64,000 nt of DNA from UMGS1840 sp045661305 (GTDB lineage Bacteria; Bacillota; Clostridia; UMGS1840). Location: assembly GCA_045661305.1 (NCBI GenBank), contig JAZRFJ010000036.1, positions 3,829 to 67,828 on the forward strand, in the 5' to 3' direction. Numbering within the stretch: the first letter of the stretch is position 1; each line of letters begins with the position of its first letter. The translations under genes were made by a program, and so were the position numbers. Positions 61,278-64,000 of the stretch are shown piece after piece. The notes beneath the pieces were generated by a model that saw only the letters and a list, made by a program, of their open reading frames with translations, ran no database searches and had not been told where the DNA came from.

Positions 61278-61835
61278 TTACTTTTTCTTTATCTTACTTT
61301 TTTTACTCGGCTTTCCTTCTTTTTCAACCTGTTCCTGGGATGTGGGAATTTCGTTATCCACTTTATCATCTATTTTATCTTCTGCTTGTTCAATCGGTGT
61401 AGGTTCGTTATTGATTAACAACTCAAACCCCGAAAAATCCTCTTCATTTTTAACCTGTAAAGGATGTGTCGCACAAATATTTTCCATTTCTTCAATTGTT
61501 TCCGAATCGAGTAAACAAACAGCTTTTTCATCTGTTTTCAAGCCTTCGCTTACAACATGTGCAGTTTTTATAAGTTCTTCTACCGTTTTAGAATTCGATG
61601 TGTAATTTCCACGACTTTCAACGTTGACCAATTCATCCTTCTTTAAGAAATAAAGTACGAACTGTAACTCCTTTTTCAACACTGTCGTTTTTTTATCACT
61701 CAGCACACGAGCCAGTTCCTCTGTGATAATCATACGACTTTCAGCCCCTTTAACGATGTCTGCATTTTTCTTTGCGGTATCGGATATTTCCAATAGTACC
61801 GCTAACTTCTCTTGTTCTTTTCTTAAGTTTGCCAT
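61278..61835 (-). CDS. Hypothetical protein with lysine-rich tail
   Basis: 185 codons from ATG 61835 (AGGAGG upstream); the longer in-frame start at 61910 has no RBS. N-terminal half is charged helices (NLRKEQEKLAVLLEISDTAKKNADIV, TEELARVLSDKKTT); the C-terminus is an acidic then basic disordered tail ending KPSKKSKIKKK. No family recognised. First gene inside the right end of the element; a DNA- or nucleoid-associated role is only a guess. Confidence 0.5.
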   Translation of the reverse strand: MANLRKEQEKLAVLLEISDTAKKNADIVKGAESRMIITEELARVLSDKKTTVLKKELQFVLYFLKKDELVNVESRGNYTSNSKTVEELIKTAHVVSEGLKTDEKAVCLLDSETIEEMENICATHPLQVKNEEDFSGFELLINNEPTPIEQAEDKIDDKVDNEIPTSQEQVEKEGKPSKKSKIKKK

Positions 61836-61945
61836 TGTAATACCTCCTAAAATAGTGATTTCACCATATAATACCATAGAGCCAAAATACAATGAATCCA
61901 CTAAAATCAAGAGATGTAGGCTGTTGAGAGCATATTCGGCAACGT

Positions 61946-61958
61946 TCCTTCTCCGCCA
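61946..61958 (+). repeat. attR core repeat
   Basis: TCCTTCTCCGCCA, identical to the tRNA-Ser(GCT) 3' end at 49439-49451. Upstream sequence does not resemble the rest of the tRNA. Confidence 0.75.
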
Positions 61959-61965
61959 CCATTTG

Positions 61966-61994
61966 GCAAGTCATTTTTAAATGACTTGCTTTTT
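61966..61994 (+). terminator. Probable original tRNA-Ser terminator, displaced by the element
   Basis: GCAAGTCATTT / AAATGACTTGC stem followed by TTTTT, eight bases after attR, where the tRNA transcript would have ended before integration. Confidence 0.75.
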
Positions 61995-62009
61995 GTTGTA
62001 TAACAAAAA

Positions 62010-62044
62010 GGCTGTGACAAAAATAAAAATATTTTGTCACAGCC
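62010..62044 (-). terminator. Terminator of the rubrerythrin gene
   Basis: GGCTGTGACAAAA / TTTTGTCACAGCC perfect 13-bp stem followed by TTTTT on the minus strand. Confidence 0.88.
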
Positions 62045-62095
62045 CATTATTTTAATATTTTATCAATATCCTTAGGACAAAGTGAAAATAAAATT

Positions 62096-62632
62096 TTAGT
62101 AGTTCTCAGCCTTTATCATAAAATAGCTCTTCGGATGCTCACATACAGGACAAATTTCAGGAGCTTTTTGTCCGACAACGATATGACCGCAGTTTGAACA
62201 CTGCCAGATAACATCATTATCTTTAGAGAATACTACTCCACCCTCAATATTTGAGATTAATTTTCTGTATCTTTCTTCATGTTCTTTTTCAATTTTAGCA
62301 ACTTCAGAGAATAAGAATGCAATATGGTCGAAGCCTTCTTCCTTAGCTTCTTCTGCAAATTTTGCATACATATCTGTCCATTCATAGTTTTCGCCTGCTG
62401 CAGCATCTTCAAGGTTTGTTAATGTGTCAGGCATACCGTCGTGAAGAAGCTTAAACCAGATTTTTGCATGCTCCTTTTCGTTGTTAGCTGTTTCTTCAAA
62501 AAGCTGTGCAATCTGAACATATCCGTCCTTTTTAGCTTTTGACGCATAATAAGTGTATTTGTTTCTTGCCTGTGATTCGCCTGCAAATGCAGCCATTAAG
62601 TTTGCTTCTGTTCTTGAGCCTTTTAAGTTCAT
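62096..62632 (-). CDS. rbr: Rubrerythrin
   Basis: NADH-linked peroxidase protecting anaerobes from hydrogen peroxide. 178 codons from ATG 62632 (AAGGAG upstream). Four-helix di-iron domain with FAGESQARNKY, ETANNEKEHAK and EVAKIEKEHEERY ligand motifs, and a C-terminal rubredoxin-like iron site (CSNCGHIVVG ... CPVCEHPKSYF). Monocistronic, own promoter. Confidence 0.95.
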   Translation of the reverse strand: MNLKGSRTEANLMAAFAGESQARNKYTYYASKAKKDGYVQIAQLFEETANNEKEHAKIWFKLLHDGMPDTLTNLEDAAAGENYEWTDMYAKFAEEAKEEGFDHIAFLFSEVAKIEKEHEERYRKLISNIEGGVVFSKDNDVIWQCSNCGHIVVGQKAPEICPVCEHPKSYFMIKAENY

Positions 62633-62678
62633 TATAAAAATCTCCTTTTTTGTTTTTTTATACATTTTATTTATCATA

Positions 62679-62707
62679 ATATTACCATATTTTTAAAAAA
62701 ATGTCAA
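62679..62707 (-). promoter_or_regulatory. Promoter of rubrerythrin gene
   Basis: Minus-strand TTGACA (62702-62707), 17-bp spacer, TAATAT (62679-62684). No clear PerR box was seen. Confidence 0.75.
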
Positions 62708-62725
62708 CACGCTTAAAAAATTTTT

Positions 62726-63631
62726 TTATGAAATATAATTTTCAATAAACGCAAAATCAATATCTTTATGAAGTGCAAGATTTATACCATTTGCTATAAT
62801 TTTTGCACTTCTTTTTATAAGTGAATCAATGTCTTTTGGACTTACAAAATAATTTTCAACATTCATAAGAATATTATTTATTTCATTATCGGAATAACTC
62901 TGCTTTTTTGATTGTGAAAAGGCATCGTAAATTATCGAGTTAGCATCGACTACTGTTGGAATACCGATAGCAATAACAGGCACTTTCATAGTTTCTTTAT
63001 TTATTGCTCCTCGTCTGTTCCCCACCCCGGAGCCTGGGTTTATCCCTGTATCAGTAAGCTGTATTGTACCAAACATACGCTTGGGAGTAATTGCACAAAG
63101 TGCATCAACTGCTATTATAAGAGATGGTTTATATTCATCCTTTATTCCCTTTATTATGTTATTTGTTTCTATACCTGTAAGCCCCATAACTCCTGGTGTT
63201 ATTGCACTTACCCTCGAAAAATCATTTTGGGAATCATTCAAAATTGATATAATATGGTTTGTGACCATGATATTTCCAACACAGTCAGGTCCGAGTGCAT
63301 CTGCGGTTATATTTCTGTTACCAAGACCGCATATTAATATTTTCTCATCATTCTGAATATTATTAAAATATTTATTTATAAGAGCCTTTAATTGAAACGA
63401 AAGCTCTTTGGAAAGCTGTTCAGCTTTCTCGGTATCATTTTCTCTTATAAACTCGCTTTCAAGAGTTATATATGTTCCCTTTGGCTTTTTAACTTCATTT
63501 GATGCTTCATCAGTTTTTATCTCGATTTTTGTTATATTAATACCTTTTTTTTCTTCATTTTCTTCAACTATCCCTGCCCCTTTATGAGTATATAAACTTT
63601 CAACAGCAAGGTCTGTTCTCAAATTAACCAT
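62726..63631 (-). CDS. gpr: GPR spore protease
   Basis: Degrades alpha/beta SASPs when spores germinate. 301 codons. Family motifs MVNLRTDLAVES at the N-terminus (proregion), CGLGNRNITADALGPDCVG, TPGVMGLTGIET, IAVDALCA and PGSGVGNRRGAIN; two conserved aspartates lie in TADALGPD and AVDAL. Its substrate is encoded at 32292-32483. RBS AAAGGAGG. A sigma-F/G-type promoter was not clear by eye. Confidence 0.95.
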   Translation of the reverse strand: MVNLRTDLAVESLYTHKGAGIVEENEEKKGINITKIEIKTDEASNEVKKPKGTYITLESEFIRENDTEKAEQLSKELSFQLKALINKYFNNIQNDEKILICGLGNRNITADALGPDCVGNIMVTNHIISILNDSQNDFSRVSAITPGVMGLTGIETNNIIKGIKDEYKPSLIIAVDALCAITPKRMFGTIQLTDTGINPGSGVGNRRGAINKETMKVPVIAIGIPTVVDANSIIYDAFSQSKKQSYSDNEINNILMNVENYFVSPKDIDSLIKRSAKIIANGINLALHKDIDFAFIENYIS

Positions 63632-63739
63632 AAAAAACCTCCTTTTTTGATATTATCACCAAAATAGGCCTATAAATTCATTATTAATAAAAAATTCCAT
63701 ATTTTAAAGCTGTTTTTGTATAAAATTTGTTTTAAACTA

Positions 63740-63768
63740 TTGACAAAATTATCATTTTATAATATAAT
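63740..63768 (+). promoter_or_regulatory. Promoter of the tRNA-Thr/tRNA-Arg unit
   Basis: TTGACA (63740-63745), 17-bp spacer, TATAAT (63763-63768). Confidence 0.88.
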
Positions 63769-63781
63769 AATCCTGTTGTTT

Positions 63782-63858
63782 GCTGATGTAGCTCAGTCGG
63801 TAGAGCACTTCATTGGTAATGAAGAGGCTCACGGGTTCGATTCCCGTCATCAGCTCCA
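63782..63858 (+). tRNA. tRNA-Thr (anticodon GGT)
   Basis: GCTGATG / CATCAGC acceptor, anticodon loop TTGGTAA (GGT), GTTCGATTC T-arm and encoded TCCA. Confidence 0.95.
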
Positions 63859-63860
63859 CA

Positions 63861-63889
63861 AAAAAGCGCTTCTTCGGAAGTGCTTTTTT
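63861..63889 (+). terminator. Hairpin between tRNA-Thr and tRNA-Arg
   Basis: AAAAAGCGCTTC TTC GGAAGTGCTTTTT, terminator-like with a T-run, only ten bases before tRNA-Arg. It could end the tRNA-Thr transcript; then tRNA-Arg depends on read-through. Confidence 0.75.
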
Positions 63890-63898
63890 AGAATATAT

Positions 63899-63973
63899 GC
63901 CCCTGTAGTTAAATGGATATAATAAACCCCTCCTAAGGGTTAGTTATGGGTTCGATTCCCGTTGGGGGTGCCA
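63899..63973 (+). tRNA. tRNA-Arg (anticodon CCT)
   Basis: Anticodon loop CTCCTAA (CCT), T-arm GGGTTCGATTCCC, encoded GCCA. The acceptor stem GCCCCTG / TGGGGGT pairs with several G-U wobbles. The last 27 bases of the window begin a further terminator-like hairpin (GGACTGT...ACAGTC), cut by the edge. Confidence 0.9.
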
Positions 63974-64000
63974 ACAAAAAGGACTGTGCTTTGAACAGTC

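Larger units (their letters stand above)
49439..61958. mobile_element. 12.5-kb integrated element in tRNA-Ser(GCT)
   Basis: Bounded by the direct repeat TCCTTCTCCGCCA (49439-49451 and 61946-61958). Contents: large serine recombinase next to the left end, two degenerate resolvase-like genes, an active-looking small resolvase, XRE regulator and single-chain restriction-modification enzyme, primase-like protein and CHC2 protein, and unknown small genes. No capsid, terminase, relaxase or conjugation genes are seen, so it is neither a full prophage nor a self-conjugative element. The original tRNA terminator appears to be displaced to 61966-61994. Confidence 0.8.

Noticed and set aside
49439..61958. 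Complete prophage or conjugative element
   Set aside because: No capsid, portal, terminase, lysis, relaxase or type IV secretion genes between the att repeats.

Overview
The window looks like a piece of chromosome from a strictly anaerobic, endospore-forming, low-GC Clostridia (Bacillota). Evidence seen here: AT-rich intergenic DNA, a complete spoIIIAA-AH operon, an alpha/beta small acid-soluble spore protein and its GPR protease, YlmC/YmxH and GerMN sporulation proteins, PolC-type replicase, class III ribonucleotide reductase, rubrerythrin, a group-B-like [FeFe] hydrogenase and flavin-based electron-bifurcation modules. Housekeeping promoters are clean: many have TTGACA-like and TATAAT-like boxes exactly 17 bp apart. 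The species cannot be named from sequence alone.

Layout. 1-12.4 kb, all minus strand: glnS (cut by the left edge) overlapping gltX, a KDPG-aldolase/VOC fusion, polC, nrdG-nrdD behind NrdR boxes, a YlmC-like gene and a monomeric hydrogenase. 12.4-26.4 kb, minus strand: a long redox cluster read in the order nfnA, nfnB, fumC, hdrB, hdrC, hdrA, flxD, flxC, flxB, flxA, frdB, frdA, AspT-family transporter, and probably the hydrogenase. A 17-bp-spaced promoter and a Rex-type operator precede nfnA. 26.6-32.1 kb: the spoIIIA operon, invaded by a 278-bp inverted-repeat element, with a related element after its last gene. 32.3-49.5 kb: SASP, GTP-type PEP carboxykinase (second Rex-type operator), ksgA, a G5/3D cell-wall protein, tRNA-Leu, nitroreductase, low-MW phosphatase, pfkA, tex, mrnC, a degenerate sensor-like protein, a stand-alone GlmU acetyltransferase half, glmM, glmS with a glmS ribozyme, GerMN lipoprotein, secreted nuclease and two tRNA-Ser genes.

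49.4-62.0 kb: a 12.5-kb integrated element lodged in the 3' end of tRNA-Ser(GCT), bounded by a 13-bp direct repeat. It carries a large serine recombinase, two catalytically degenerate resolvase-like proteins, an intact small resolvase, an XRE regulator plus a single-chain restriction-modification enzyme, an archaeo-eukaryotic-type primase with a separate CHC2 zinc protein, several unknown small genes and conspicuous inverted repeats. 62.0-64.0 kb returns to core genome: rubrerythrin, gpr, tRNA-Thr, tRNA-Arg.

How it fits together. The central cluster suggests a soluble route from oxaloacetate/malate through fumarase (FumC) and a membrane-anchor-free fumarate reductase (FrdAB), fed by NADH through an Flx-Hdr electron-bifurcating complex that would also make reduced ferredoxin. 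NfnAB would balance NADPH and ferredoxin, the hydrogenase may vent or sense electrons, and the transporter may move dicarboxylates. PEP carboxykinase, carrying the same Rex-type operator, would supply oxaloacetate. This Rex-controlled 'bifurcating fumarate reductase' is the most interesting hypothesis in the window; the gene content and operators are seen directly, the coupled reaction is inference.
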